Source of the DNA: Azolla caroliniana
Lineage: Eukaryota; Polypodiophyta
Reading direction: 5' to 3'
Assembly: GCA_043228905.1 (NCBI GenBank)
Contig: JBHGNT010000010.1
Coordinates: 4,960,001-5,024,000, forward strand
DNA: 64,000 nucleotides
The notes beneath the pieces were generated by a model. That model was given only the letters and a program-made list of their open reading frames with translations. It was not told the origin of the DNA and made no database searches. A program made the translations under genes and the position numbers. Every line of letters starts with the position of its first letter. The stretch's first letter is position 1. This document shows, piece after piece, positions 23,441-35,392 of this stretch.

Positions 23441-24203
23441 CAATGGGGCAACCATCAATGACAACTATAGAAGCTGGGCAAGGGAGTTTTCTTGCAGATA
23501 TCTGATGAGCTTGGGCAAAATTCTTATCCATGAAACAAGAATTGGCTTCGGATTCTAGGAGTGCTAAGACATGTACTGGAGGGTTACTTTTAGTACTAAT
23601 TGTTACTTGAGCTAGGAAGACATTGCTAACTTGCTTAGAGGGAATGGAACCATTAATGGGCTGCACAGATCTAGGGTTGTCCAACCAAACGGCTCCTATT
23701 TTGGATGGACTTAGTCATTTAACTCTTCTTCTAGGTGACTAAGGACTTCAAATTTGTTTGATAGGCTTGGGCTATTAGGAATATCGGACACTCCTAATGG
23801 AATAGACTCGTGTTTAGTACTATTAGTACTAGCGGCTATTTGATTTACTTGTTGTCTTGTCCTATGAGGACAGTGCATTGCAATATGCCTCGGTCCACCG
23901 CAATAAAGATATAGTCAGTTTGTTCGGCGTCATTGCTTTTCCTCTTCTGATTGGTCCACGACGGTGTGTGGTGTCGATTTCCATTGGTGTTGGAGTATTC
24001 TTCGGAGACGCCTTATATGACTCCCTGGGAAAAGGTTTTTCTACAACTGCGGCATAGGCGGGCTCTGATCTTGTCCTTGACATTTGGAACTAACGTTCCG
24101 AACGTGGTTTGAAAAGCTAGTTATTGCATCGTACTGCTCGATTGATTGCTTCTGTGAGCGACTTTGGTTCTTTGGGGAAAGTCAAGAGTAGATCCTTGAC
24201 GTC

Positions 24204-24508
24204 ATTACTAAGCCATAACAAAATTGCTCCATCAATGCTTGGTCCTCCCAGGGAATATCGGTGGCAAGAAGACGGAAATCCGCAGCATAAGCTGAGGTCA
24301 GCCGATCACCTTGATGCAGTCTTCGAATTTTGTTGATTGTCGTCGTAACGCTAATTATTACTAAGCCATAACGAAATTGCTCCATCAATGCTTGGTCATC
24401 CCAGGGAATATCAGTGGCGAGAAGACGGAAATCCACAGCATAAGCTGAGGTCGGTCGATCACCTTGACGCAGTCTTCAAATTTTGTTGATTGTCATCCTA
24501 ACGCTATT
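24204..24508. repeat. 153-bp tandem duplication in the gag region of gypsy 2
   Basis: ATTACTAAGCCATAAC occurs at 24204 and 24357, and the two 153-bp units are closely similar. The duplicated residues are DFRLLATDIPW followed by ALMEQF on the minus strand. Confidence 0.85.
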
Positions 24509-25388
24509 AGTATCTCCAAAACATGCTTTAAACTCGCTAATAAACTCCTCAAAATTATTTAATAAAGGAGAGTCTTTTTCTAACAAAGGGGCGAACCATG
24601 CCAAAGTTGTGCCACTAAGTGGCGTGTCTACTAATCCCACTCGTGATGCATCAGTGGGATATCGAGAAGGATGCATTTGAATCACCAAACGTACCTAATT
24701 AAGAAATCCTCTAAACTGTGATTGCGTGCCATTGAACTTCATAGGAAGACCGATCTTGGGTTCCCTGGGAGTTCCTTGAGTGCTTGGTCCCTATTGTTGC
24801 AATGACACAATAGTTGCTTCAAGTTGTTGCATGCGTAACGTCAACTCCCCATGTTGTTGTTGTTTTCTAGAGCTATTTGTTGAAGATCCCCCAATAAACG
24901 ATGATTTTCTTGTTCTAGAGCTACAAACTTTTCTTTTAAGCACTGGAGCTCCGAGAAAACGGATCGGTATTCTTGAGCACTAACAATTGCCATTTAGTAT
25001 TGGAGGAAGGAAGGATAAGAAGATGAGGAATTTGGTTCAAACTATCAGGGATAGCGTTAGAGGCAAGAAGAATTAGTACTAAAGATAAAGGAGAAGAACT
25101 AAGAAGGGAAAGAGTTTATGAGAATCACGAGATGGAAAGAGAGAGAGGGGGGGAGAGAGAGAGAAAATAATGACAACAAGAAGTATATTATATTATATGA
25201 AGAAAGATACAAGAACAACTAGGAAGCTTAAGGCTGGCTTTGAACCGAATTAGTTCTAAATAATGATATGTGTCTCTATTTATAGTACTCTCAGGATACT
25301 GAAGTTTCTAGAATGTTCCAGAGTATTCTGGAATATACATGAATTTCCTATGGTGAAATAATAAATGAAAATAATAGTTTTTGTATTA

Positions 25389-25452
25389 TGATGCAATGGT
25401 TTAATGGTAAGGGTTCAACATATGTAACACAAGGTCATGGGTTCGAACCCTT
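25389..25452 (+). repeat. tRNA-like SINE head
   Basis: A box A-like TGGTTTAATGGTAAGGG is followed about 25 bases later by a near-consensus box B GGTTCGAACCC. Flanking sequence does not fold into a full cloverleaf by eye, so a SINE head is favoured over a working tRNA gene. Confidence 0.6.
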
Positions 25453-25469
25453 TTGGAGCCAGAGCCATA

Positions 25470-26570
25470 CCATGCCCTATCATGACATGACTTGTTTTCT
25501 AGATCATTCATTTTGACATACATACTTACATTAGAAGCACATTGCTTAAAGTCGTATGAATGTAAAAAATTGTTTGTCCTCTTGTTCCAATCTCTCAGTG
25601 CTTGTTTTAGACCATAAAATACCTTCTTCAACTTGTAGACTTTGTCTTCTGAATTCCGCATCTCAAACCTAGTGGTTGTGTCACACATACCTCCTCCTAG
25701 AGATGCCCATTCAGAAATGTTTGTTTGACATCCATTTGGTAAACTGACCATCCTCTTGAAACAACCAAAGTTATGATCGTTTGAATAGTTGTCATGTGAG
25801 ATGTTGGGGCAAAGGTTTCTTGTACATCGAACCCTTCGATTTGGGAGTATCCTTGCGCTACTAGCCTGGCCTTGAATTTCTCCAAAGACCCATTGACTTT
25901 ATACTTTACTTTCCCACACTCACTTGGTGCATATTACCATTTTCTTTGTTGGTATCTCTACCAACTCCCACGGGTCTATAATCATGATTTTGTCATATTT
26001 TGTTAGCATTGCCTATTTCCACTTTGGATTGAACATGGCTTCCTCCACCGAGATCGGGTCACTCCTTGAGCCTATGATGTCTACCATCAAAGCCATGTTG
26101 ACGATGTGGTCAGAGATTCTCCTTTGCTCCTCTATTCGTCTTGATCTTTGTAATTCATCAGTTGGAGTTTCAAGAAACTTAACTTTAGGAATATGACCAT
26201 CAAAGAGCTATTGAGCCCATTTAGGTATTTTCTTTGCATGTGGCACTAGCACAGGCTAAACCAACGAGTCATTGCCATGGGATGATTCAACTTCATTTCC
26301 TAGACAATGGGTCAACATTGGGTGGAATACTTCTTCAGTTCATGAGATAAATTGAGAATCCTTGTTCTCGGCTAGTTGTGGTTGTTCCTCATCAAACACC
26401 ACATTGCGACTCGTCAATATCTTTCTTGCCCCCTATATAATCAATAGGCCTTTGACTCTTCATTGTACCTAACAAAGATACACTTATTGTATTTAGCATC
26501 CAACTTCTTCCTATTGATGTCTATATCATGTGCGTAGCACGTACACCCAAAAGTGTCTAAAATGCAACAC
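25470..26570 (-). pseudogene. copia-type integrase/RT fragment
   Basis: On the minus strand there are degraded pieces of the integrase C-terminal region (NVVFDEEQPQL near 26400) and the spacer. The start of the copia reverse transcriptase follows, with EKFKARLVAQGYSQIEG (near 25880-25830), YQMDVKQTFLNGHL (near 25740-25700) and KVFYGLKQALRDW (near 25620-25580). In-frame stops and frameshifts are frequent, and there is no gag, LTR or C-terminal RT/RNase H. Confidence 0.75.
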
Positions 26571-28075
26571 TAAAGGTTTCTTGCCCAAATTAAGCTTCTT
26601 GGGATGTTTTCCCATGAAATGCCTTTGTATGATCAAAATGTTAAGTATCTAAAAAATATCGATCAAAATGTTAAGTATCTACCATATGGGATAAGAACCA
26701 TGAAGACATCAACACTAGAATATATAGGATCAAAATGTTAACTCTTCTCGACAAGATAACTAACGTTGACTTCATTCCATTGTCCTTTTCAAACTCGATC
26801 TATTGTAGGTTGTAGTACACTTGACATTATGGAATCCCATTGGCATCAAGATAAACTCAAATTGAATCCTTGAAATTTTGGATAGATCATGTCAACATTC
26901 ATTGAAGAAATGACTTTTCCCAACACATCACAAAATATTCAAAAGAACAAAAACGATGCAAAAAAGACAAGCGGCATACTCCTTTCCAATTTTCAAGTAA
27001 GAGTGAAGACATAAGAGCATGAAGTACAATCGGTTCTTAGCTACTTGTTGAAAATATACATGAGCGTTAGTTAAATTTCGTGCTTTTTTCAAGTAACTTT
27101 TTCATTGTTTAAGTTCGAGTTCATAGAAAATGAAATGAGTGACATTTTTAACTTTGCCACCTTCTACAAAAGAGAGAATTATAGTATGATTATATATGGT
27201 GCATTTCACTATTTAAAGTATCATCTTGGTGTAGAGTCTATATATATAATAATAAATTAGAAAAGTGTACCATGTTTGAGTTCATAATTTCAAGATGTAT
27301 ATGGTTGCTCGAAATATTATGTGCATTATCATGCACCGCTAAATCTATTGAGGTGCTCAAATTCTTTAATTAACACACATCACGAGTGAAAAATGTGACT
27401 TTTAATTACATTATTATAATGCGATTTTTGGCAACTCTATGTAAGTTTGATCATGTGCATATTAAAATGCATGCATGTACAGAATTGAGCTTTAGATGTG
27501 TAAAAAAGGAGAGACTACTACTATTTGATATATCATGGAAGGATCAAATTTTAACAATTATGATTGGTCATGCTAATAAGGATACAAAGAAAACAAGCGA
27601 TTACTGTTGGAACTAACATGTGTATTTATGCTATGAAGTAAGAGGAGACCTCAATGTTACCAAGGTTCAAAAACCAATTATCTTACGAGGCCCCAATGGT
27701 TGTGATGAATTATAAAAGTTACAATTGAGGATACTTCATAACAAAAAGATAGCATATATATATATAACATATAACACTATGTTCATCTAGATTTGTAGCT
27801 AATGTAGAGTTATTACATTCAACATTATAGCTCGTGCTAATTATGGTAATTACATTGTGATAATGTTATTAACAATAGTTATCATTTGTTATGTAATCAT
27901 GTGTGGCATAAATGGTGATAAAATTTGTCCATAAGAAAACATAAAACACAAGCTTGTTCCTAAAAGAATAGTTATCAATTTTAATGAAATCGGTACATAT
28001 TATATATAAGGGAAGTCTACACCCACATCTCCAAATTTCTAACCCTTTTTACTACAACCAAATAAAACTTTTCTC

Positions 28076-28106
<31 letters not shown>

Positions 28107-29281
28107 ATGGGCCAATTTTGATCTTAGAAGAATATGTTAATATATGTTTCTTTTCTTTCTTTCTCTCTCTCTAACTCTACAATAGCCCCTTTTCTGGTGA
28201 CTTCAAAAATCATCCAACTTTACCTAGGCAGGGAACATAGTTTAAGGTTTAGCTCCAAAAGAACAACATGATGTAAATATTCATGAAAATGTTTTGTTAA
28301 TTGTATGCATGAATAATGGTTGCCCTTGCTAGTACATATTCACCCTTTGGCACACGACAGTGTCAATTGGAGATTCATCACAACCATTCAATCATGTACA
28401 ATATTTCAAGAAAAAACTCAATAAATGAGTGAGGTCTTCCCATGTTGGCAATTGGATTGTTAGCAAACTACTTCAATAGTCACACAATGGCACGTCGAAA
28501 TGTAAACAATTGATATTAAAGCTTTTAACCGTAACACATCAATGTCTACAATTTTACTTATTTATTGTCATTACGACACACTCATGTAATTATATTGGTT
28601 CAATCTTGTGATGATTTTTCTCATATTGTCAATTATCTAGAATATTTGTGAATGTGTGTGAGAGAGAGAGAGACAGAGAGAGAGAGAGGTCTTTTTCACG
28701 TCCATTGGAGATCGATTACACTCTATGAAATGGGCCCTAGACATATGACACTCATGGTGGATTTCATATGTCCACTGGTAAAGTACCACCCATTTTGTTA
28801 TTCTTCAACAATATCATTCACATACAAACAATATTGGGCTTGTAGTAGGTGCTTACAATTTTGGCGACCAAAATTCTCCTCCAATCTCCATAATGAATAA
28901 TGTGCTTCACAATCTCTCGTTGTTCCTTTTCTAATTCCAACTATATTGTATTACTAGCTATCATAAAGCATTTCCATGTCAATTGTGAAATTATATATCA
29001 ATTGTGAGCCACACAACTTCCACATATGTTAGGAATTATAGAAGATTTTGCTCACATCCCCCAAATATACTTCCATTTCCACTTCATGTCACACACCAAG
29101 ATGTCCATACAAATGGATGGAGTAAATCACATAGACTTCTCCAAAGTAACGAAATTCACCATGGGCAAGGCTTTGTCTGATCAATTATAATTGTTTCTTA
29201 TGGGCATAAAAAATATATCTATATTATTTGCTAACATGAATCCAAACAAATTATTATAGCAAGATAGACACCCCTTGAATT
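26571..29281. other. intergenic, no gene recognised
   Basis: AT-rich. It holds a 28-bp tandem duplication containing ATCAAAATGTTAAGTATCTA (near 26630-26680), a (CT)n tract at 28079-28107 about 70 bases after TATATAAGGG (28001), and a (GA)n tract at about 28657-28690. No coding region can be supported. Confidence 0.55.
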
Positions 29282-29297
29282 AACATAAACTATTTAT
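29282..29297. repeat. left target-site duplication of the composite LINE block
   Basis: AACATAAACTATTTAT here matches AACATAAACTATTGAT at 40603-40618 in 15 of 16 positions. It lies just before the GC-rich 5' end of LINE copy 2, and the partner lies just after the 3' A tract of LINE copy 3. Confidence 0.65.
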
Positions 29298-29709
29298 CAA
29301 AACTTGCACAATTTGTTTCAACAGCAGCTGAGTGGCGCGAGTAGCAGAGGAGCAGCAGAGCAGCGCGCCAGTCCCCAACAGAGGTCTGCGGTGTGAGCGT
29401 CTCACCAAGAGGTCCGGCACAGCAGAACAGCGGCGTAGGAGGTTTGACCCGCGCCAGGAGGCAACGGAAACGGAGCAGGAGCAGGAGCCGTTTTGAACCG
29501 CGACAACGCAAGGAGGAGGTCTGCAAACATGGGGGTCCAGAAGCCTCCCACTGCTCATTTCAACACAGAAGCCTCTCCTCCCCGCCGTTGCTGCATCACC
29601 CTCCTCCAGTTCGAGCAGTAGATCATTTAGGGTTTCCCCTCCCCCAACCCCCCCCCCCTCCCCCAGTTCGAGGAGTGGGCACAACTCGAGCAGTCCGACT
29701 CCGTCACTC

Positions 29710-31447
29710 ATGGCACCTTCAAACATCGTCACTGTCGAACACATAGCACAAATAGGCCCCTCGATCGATAACGGAAAAATGCAAGATAAAAGCATCTCTA
29801 ATAACAGGGGTCCTGCTGAGATTATTTTCAATAACGAAGAGATGCTTCTACTTGAGCAAGAGATAGAGCGTCTTGAGCGAACAACGGTCATATGCCGCAT
29901 GATGGGATCACGACCAAACAGAGGGTTGTTGCGAGATATGTTGAAAGTTAAATTTCATTCACAACTACGTGGTATAAAAGAAGACCAACCGCTTGGTAAA
30001 GGGTTCTATCAAATCATACTAGAAGACAAGGATTCTGAAACGAACCTCATAGCACTATCTCCCTGCCAGGTCCGAAACACATGGTTGTTCATGCATAAAT
30101 GGACACATGATTTTAACCCAGAGAAAGACGCACAACAGGATGACTCCATGAAAAAGGTAACAATGTTGTTTCCTGGACTATCCTTAGAATACAACATGTT
30201 ACTTCCTACTATTGGCAACTCCTTTGGTATGATGTTGGATGAGGAACTAACGCTAGCAAACAGGCTAAAGAAGCACCTAGCCCCTCCCTCTATCCGCCTC
30301 TTGGTGCAAGACATCAATAAACTTCCCTCCAAGATCCTGGAAAAACGGAATACAGATTGAACAACGCATAGAAGTGATTGGCACACCGGGGCAATGTTTT
30401 GCATGTAAAAAACTTGGTCATTTAAAAAAGAACTGCCCCACAAGACGTATTAAAGATCCTACAAAGCAGACTCTAGAATGTCAGGACACCATAAGACATC
30501 AGAAGCCTCCCCCACCACGACCCGACAAGGCTATGATGGAATGGCGAGTGGTGGAAAAAACCCATGTCCTTCGAAAAACATCATCGGCACAAAATCCTCC
30601 ATCGCCTATGAGCCCCAATCGATTTGATCTACTACAAGAGCTTCCCCCCACGGACGAGCATTCCCCTAGTTCTTTCTTAAGCCCCAAGGAACCGCCTAAG
30701 GTGACACCAAGCACACAAGAGAAAATTCTCGTTAAAGCTTACAAAACAAGGAAGCAAAGACGAATAAGTCATGTAAAGACCTTAATAAGGAGCTTGAGTG
30801 GAACGACACCCAATGCAGAAGCAACAAACCAAGGCAGAAGTTTAAATGTCACGCCTCAGATCATAGTTTTCCCGGACACAAATGAGTGCGCTTCCTCTAG
30901 CCAAGACCTTGAACCACACCCGCAAAACGCCTTGAAATGGCTAGGTATAGGGTTCAAGACAGTGGAAAAAATAACGGTACATGTATCAGCGGTACACAAT
31001 AATGGAGTTCCGACGACCTCAATCTCCTTTCCACTCTTGCTTCCGACACAGGAAGATTGGTCGAAATCCAAGATTAAAGATACGTTATGTAGCCAAGCAG
31101 CATGCTTTGTAGCAAGAGTAAGAGATGAAGAGCTCATGAACGAACTAAAGCAGCATTGGCATAACACTGAATTCTGGTGCACCATGGATGAAGAGGAAAC
31201 TCATATTTTCCATATCCACCTGCGGACTATCATAGACGCCCAACTAACTCCAAGCTTTTTCTTTTTCTATGAGAAGCATGAAGGGGTGATTGAAGCTCAC
31301 AGAATAGCCTACAAACTCCACTCATGGATGTGGACCACTATTCCATCAATGGAAATGACTGGATGTCTAAATGGTGAGTACTCCCCACTCACGGCATGTT
31401 CTGCAAAGCATCAGGCACAAATGGCAATCTCCCACCCCATTCCATGA
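29710..31447 (+). pseudogene. LINE copy 2 ORF1 (RNA-binding protein), frameshifted
   Basis: The frame from 29710 (MAPSNIVTVEHIAQ) carries a DUF4283-like region (LFMHKWTHDF, MLFPGLSLEYNMLLP) as in plant L1 ORF1 proteins, and ends at 30360. A small deletion relative to LINE copy 1 (near 30336) shifts the frame, which resumes from about 30360 to a stop at 31445-31447. That second part holds the zinc knuckle CFACKKLGHLKKNCP. The stop overlaps the ORF2 start as ATGA (31444-31447), an arrangement suited to termination-reinitiation. The protein would package the element RNA. Confidence 0.8.
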
Positions 31448-34400
31448 GTATGAAGATTGTAACATGGAACGTGCAAGGGCTCAAGAGTTGACTAGACCAA
31501 CAAAATAGATGGAAACTGAGAAGAGATCTTGAGGAATATATATTAGGGGGCGCTGCTAACATCATCATGTTGCAGGAACACCACCTTGATAGTACTCGTT
31601 CAAAGGAAGTTGAAGATCTTTTACCAGGATCATGGCGAACAATTTGGGAGCCAGCAATAGGGGCGGATGGAAATCATGGTGGTATTTGCACTTTGATTCG
31701 GGAACATCTAGCCCAAGATTTAATACACCAGGAATCATTGATACCTGGAAGGGCACATTTTTGCACGTTGGCCATCCAAGGGCAATATTGGAATTTCATG
31801 AATGTCTATGCTCCAAACAACAACACAAAACGGGCAACATTCTGGGAGCACATTCGCCAACAAGTAGCAAGTGCAGAGGAGTGGTGCAATGGAGGGGATT
31901 TTAATATGATCGAATCCATCCATGATAGCTCTAACAACAATCCCAGAGTCCTACAAGGAAGGGAACGTAAACAATGGGAGAAGTTATGTGTACACCTTAA
32001 CTTGCGAGATATATGCCATTCCGACAACTTCCAACGAAAAAGGGACTCTCTCTTATTCTCCTGATTAGATGCGAGAAATAGTGGACCCACTCTATCTCGC
32101 ATCGATCGTCTTTATGTAGGCGAGGCCCTAGAAGCAAAGGGAGGGTGGTGTTGCATAACTCCAAGCACAACTTTCTCCGACCATTACCCGGTAATCAGTC
32201 ACTTTCACTTGCACCGAAAGTGGGGCTCATTCCAACCTCGAATCCCACACACTATCTACACAATTATAGAGGTGAAGGAACAACTCGCTAACCAATGGTC
32301 ACTACCCGTCAATGCCTCATTAGCATCTGACAAACTTCTAGCTAAATTATCAAGATCTTCAACTCTACTACATGAGATTGTCAAGACTAGAAGTAAGGAT
32401 GCTCAGGAAAAACGACAAAGGACAAAACGGGGATTAATAGCCTTACAACGACTTCAACAATGATACCCGACATGTAGTTGGCTTGCGGGACAAGTTGCCA
32501 TGGCCAAACAGGAACTCATCATGGAAAAAAAGGCAATCTATGACATGGAGTTTCATGGAAGCATGGCTCGATGTATTCGAGTAGGGGACAAAACCACGAA
32601 GGAATTCTTTCGATCCAAGGGACCAAGACACCCTAGAACAATGATGCCAACCATGGAGGATGGTAACGAAATGAGGAATATTGCCACAAGTTACTTTAAG
32701 CGACTACTTACTGAAGATAATAAGGCCATAGGGAAAGACATAAGAGAATATATTATCCTCCAGAGCATACTTGAGAAAGTCACGACAGAAATGAATACAT
32801 GGCTCGTGCATCCCCTATCAATCATCGAGATATGGGAGGCCCTCTCGTATTTGGATGCAAATAGCTGCCCCGGAATCGACGGCCTCACCCCTCACTTTTT
32901 CACGTGCCTTTGGGACACTATTAAAGAAAATCTTCTCCAAGCATATGAGGAGATCATCACCACTGGAAACATGCCAGAGGAATTTGGACAGGGGATGATA
33001 CATCTCATTCCTAAAAGTAGTGGAAGTGCCAATGACATTAGTAAGTGGTAGCCCATAACTCTCCTCAATACTGTCTATAAGTTTCTCGCAAAAATCGTGG
33101 CACGCCGCTTAGCACCACTTCTCCCTCAGCTCATTCATCCATCCCAAACAGGTTTTGTTAGAAATTGGAGCATCCTAGACAATCTATTCTCATTTTGGGA
33201 AGTAGTAACCCTTGCTATGTGTACCAACAACAAGGTAGTTGTGGTGCTCCTAGGTTTTGAGAAAGCATATGACAGGGTATGCTGGAAATTTCTAGAAAGT
33301 GTGATGGGGAAACTCGGCTTTCACGAATCATGGATCAAAGGCATTGCAGGACTTTATAGGAACGCCACCGGTTGTGTTTCACTAACAGGTGAAAGGGGCC
33401 CTTTCTTCTGAATATCGCAGTCTCTACGATAGGGCTGCCCATTGGCTCCATCCTTATTTCTATTATACGCCGAAGCACTCTCTAACTTTCTCAACTCGCG
33501 ACATCTAAGCCTACGTGATATTCATGTGCTGCATTCTCACCAAAGCCTCCTAGATATAGAATTTGTAGATGACACCGCGGTCTACTTGCAAGGCGACTTG
33601 GAAAATTTCCAAAAGTTAGAAAGTGGTCTAGACGTATTTTGCAAGCGATCCAATGCCATGATCAATTGGCACAAATCTTGTGCAATATGGGTCTCTCATG
33701 ATGCACATCCTGCGTGGCATCCAGATCCCGCTTTCAAGTGGATCAATCAAGGTGAGAGCACCAAATATTTGGGTTTCCAAATTGGTTTCAGCATACCTCC
33801 GGAGACTATGATTACACCAATCATTCACTCCATACGACAAAAGTTAATACATTGGAGTTTGAGAAAACTCTCTCTAGCGGGGCGCATCATAGTGGCAAAC
33901 CAGGTATTACTCGCGACAAGATGGTACAACCTATCATGATGGACAATCTCTAAGGAAAGTATACACCAGATTCAACGACTGGTACACAACTACATTTGGT
34001 CTAGTAAGGAAGATCATGCAACTCGGGCCAAGGTGGCATGGCCTATACTCACATCACCTAAGTCAAGAGGAGGATTGGGTCTTATTGATCCCCTCTCACA
34101 ATCAAAAGCCCTACTAGCCAAATTTGTGGTGCGAGGACTCCATCCGGGGAATGACTACTGGAAAATGTTATTGCGCTTACCCGTCACTTACTTTTGGCCA
34201 CGAAAAGGTACTAATTGGGCCCCCTAAACTAGATGGATTCTAAACATGGATCTCAAACCTAGTTTCTCCTGCCAACTGGAGGATAGATTTAGTGCATCCA
34301 TGTGGAAGGCGTGGTGTGACATTAGACGAGGACTCAAGTGCGATCAACCCAATTCCGAACCTGCCTGGCTCAGTCAACGGATCTTTTGGAACCCATGTAT

Positions 34401-34498
34401 TAGGGATGAATTTGATCTACTAATTGGATCAAGTAAGGGGCTGTCATGGGGATACATGTCGGAAGGTCCAGGAAAAAGTAAAGAATGTTGGAGACAGT
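31444..34498 (+). pseudogene. LINE copy 2 ORF2 (endonuclease and reverse transcriptase), decayed and 3'-cut
   Basis: It begins MSMKIVTWNVQG, the start of an APE-like endonuclease (LQEHHLDS near 31571, GGDFNMIES near 31890, DHYP near 32180). The RT follows, with PGIDGLTPHFF (32869), QGMIHLIPKSS (33000), GFEKAYDRVCWKFL (33250) and the catalytic box as FVDD (about 33562-33573). Several in-frame stops interrupt it, many of them C-to-T or G-to-A changes at former CpG sites when compared with copies 1 and 3. At 34498 it leaves LINE sequence for the tail module, so the C-terminal zinc-binding domain is missing. Confidence 0.85.
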
Positions 34499-34741
34499 GT
34501 CGTGATGTGGCGTGCCCGAGAGTGGGAAAAACCGGCGAAAGGGGGGGGTCAAAATGTGCATGTGCAATGCATATGCACACAAAGGCGATTAATTGTACAT
34601 ATGCAAAAGAAAAGGGAAAAGAAAGGGTGGAAAGGATGTATAGAAGCTCACGTAAAAAGTTAGAGAGAGGAGAGATAAAAGGTAGAGGGGAGATAGGCTC
34701 TGAATTTGTAGAGATAGAATTATATATCAAAATAAGAGAGA

Positions 34742-34801
34742 GTTAATGGGCTAGTGGATAGTCACATTGACTTCTAGCTAGAGGTGCACGGTTTAAATAC
34801 C
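34742..34801 (+). repeat. tRNA-like SINE head in the LINE copy 2 tail
   Basis: A box A-like GGGCTAGTGGATA (34748) is followed 29 bases later by a box B-like GGTTTAAATACC (34790-34801). This is the counterpart of 7841-7900. Confidence 0.5.
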
Positions 34802-35392
34802 GTCTTACAATGTAGCATGATTATGAAATTTTCTTCCTTTTGCATTGAAGACAAAATTCGCAACCCCCCTTCTTCTTTTTCCTATAAACAGAGGTTGAGG
34901 GGGGCTCATTTGGGAGGATGTTTTGGGAGGAGGAGACTATCACCATTTTTCCTCCAGAGATCTTCATCTTCTTCTTCACCACTTCTCTTCATCTCATACC
35001 CCTTCATCCCCTCATCGCCACGTGCTCGTCTTCTTCGTGTCGGCACTCGAAGTGCTCGTGAGCCCAAGCTTCGTTGGTTTTATGTTGCTTCGCCTCGTTC
35101 GTCGTTGCGAGCCCATGTACTCGCCGTTCAAGTGGTTGTGGTTCGTTGGGGTTGGCATTTTGGTGGTGCTCGTGTGTTCATCTTCGTCGTGTTTGGATTT
35201 GCTCTTGTCTATAAGGGAATTTAGTATTTATGTTTTGATTGAGCTTGTGGTTAACTAGAAATTGCCATTGTAATCAAACCCTATTTTATAAAGGGTCCTC
35301 TTGCGTTGGAATCGAACACGTATTTATTTCTTTGGCCAATATCATTAGTGTTTCTTTCTTTCTTTCTTTGTTTATGTCTTCCTTTTACATTC

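Larger units (their letters stand above)
21840..25390 (-). pseudogene. second Ty3/gypsy element, decayed and 3'-truncated
   Basis: On the minus strand a gag start at 24993 (MAIVSAQEYRSVFSELQ, coiled-coil-like) is followed by capsid fragments (TLAWFAPLLEKDSPLLNNF near 24600). A zinc knuckle with a lost first Cys (LYCGGPRHIAMHC, near 23910-23870), aspartic-protease remnants (23684-23000) and RT pieces come next. The RT pieces include [20 protein letters not shown] near 22620-22570, YLDDLLIYSK near 22300 and FLGFASFYHKF near 22070. RNase H begins, then the element ends near 21840, so the integrase is gone. Upstream, 25390-25000 has a TATA box (CTATAAATAG near 25285) and looks like LTR/leader sequence. 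Frameshifts and two internal tandem duplications disrupt it. Confidence 0.8.

Noticed and set aside
25389-25452. Functional tRNA gene
   Set aside because: Box A and box B are good, but no acceptor or anticodon stem pairing is evident by eye, so a SINE head is more likely.
29280-29900. 206-codon minus-strand frame in the LINE 5' region
   Set aside because: It lies antisense to the GC-rich LINE 5' UTR and ORF1 start, has low complexity and shows no domain.
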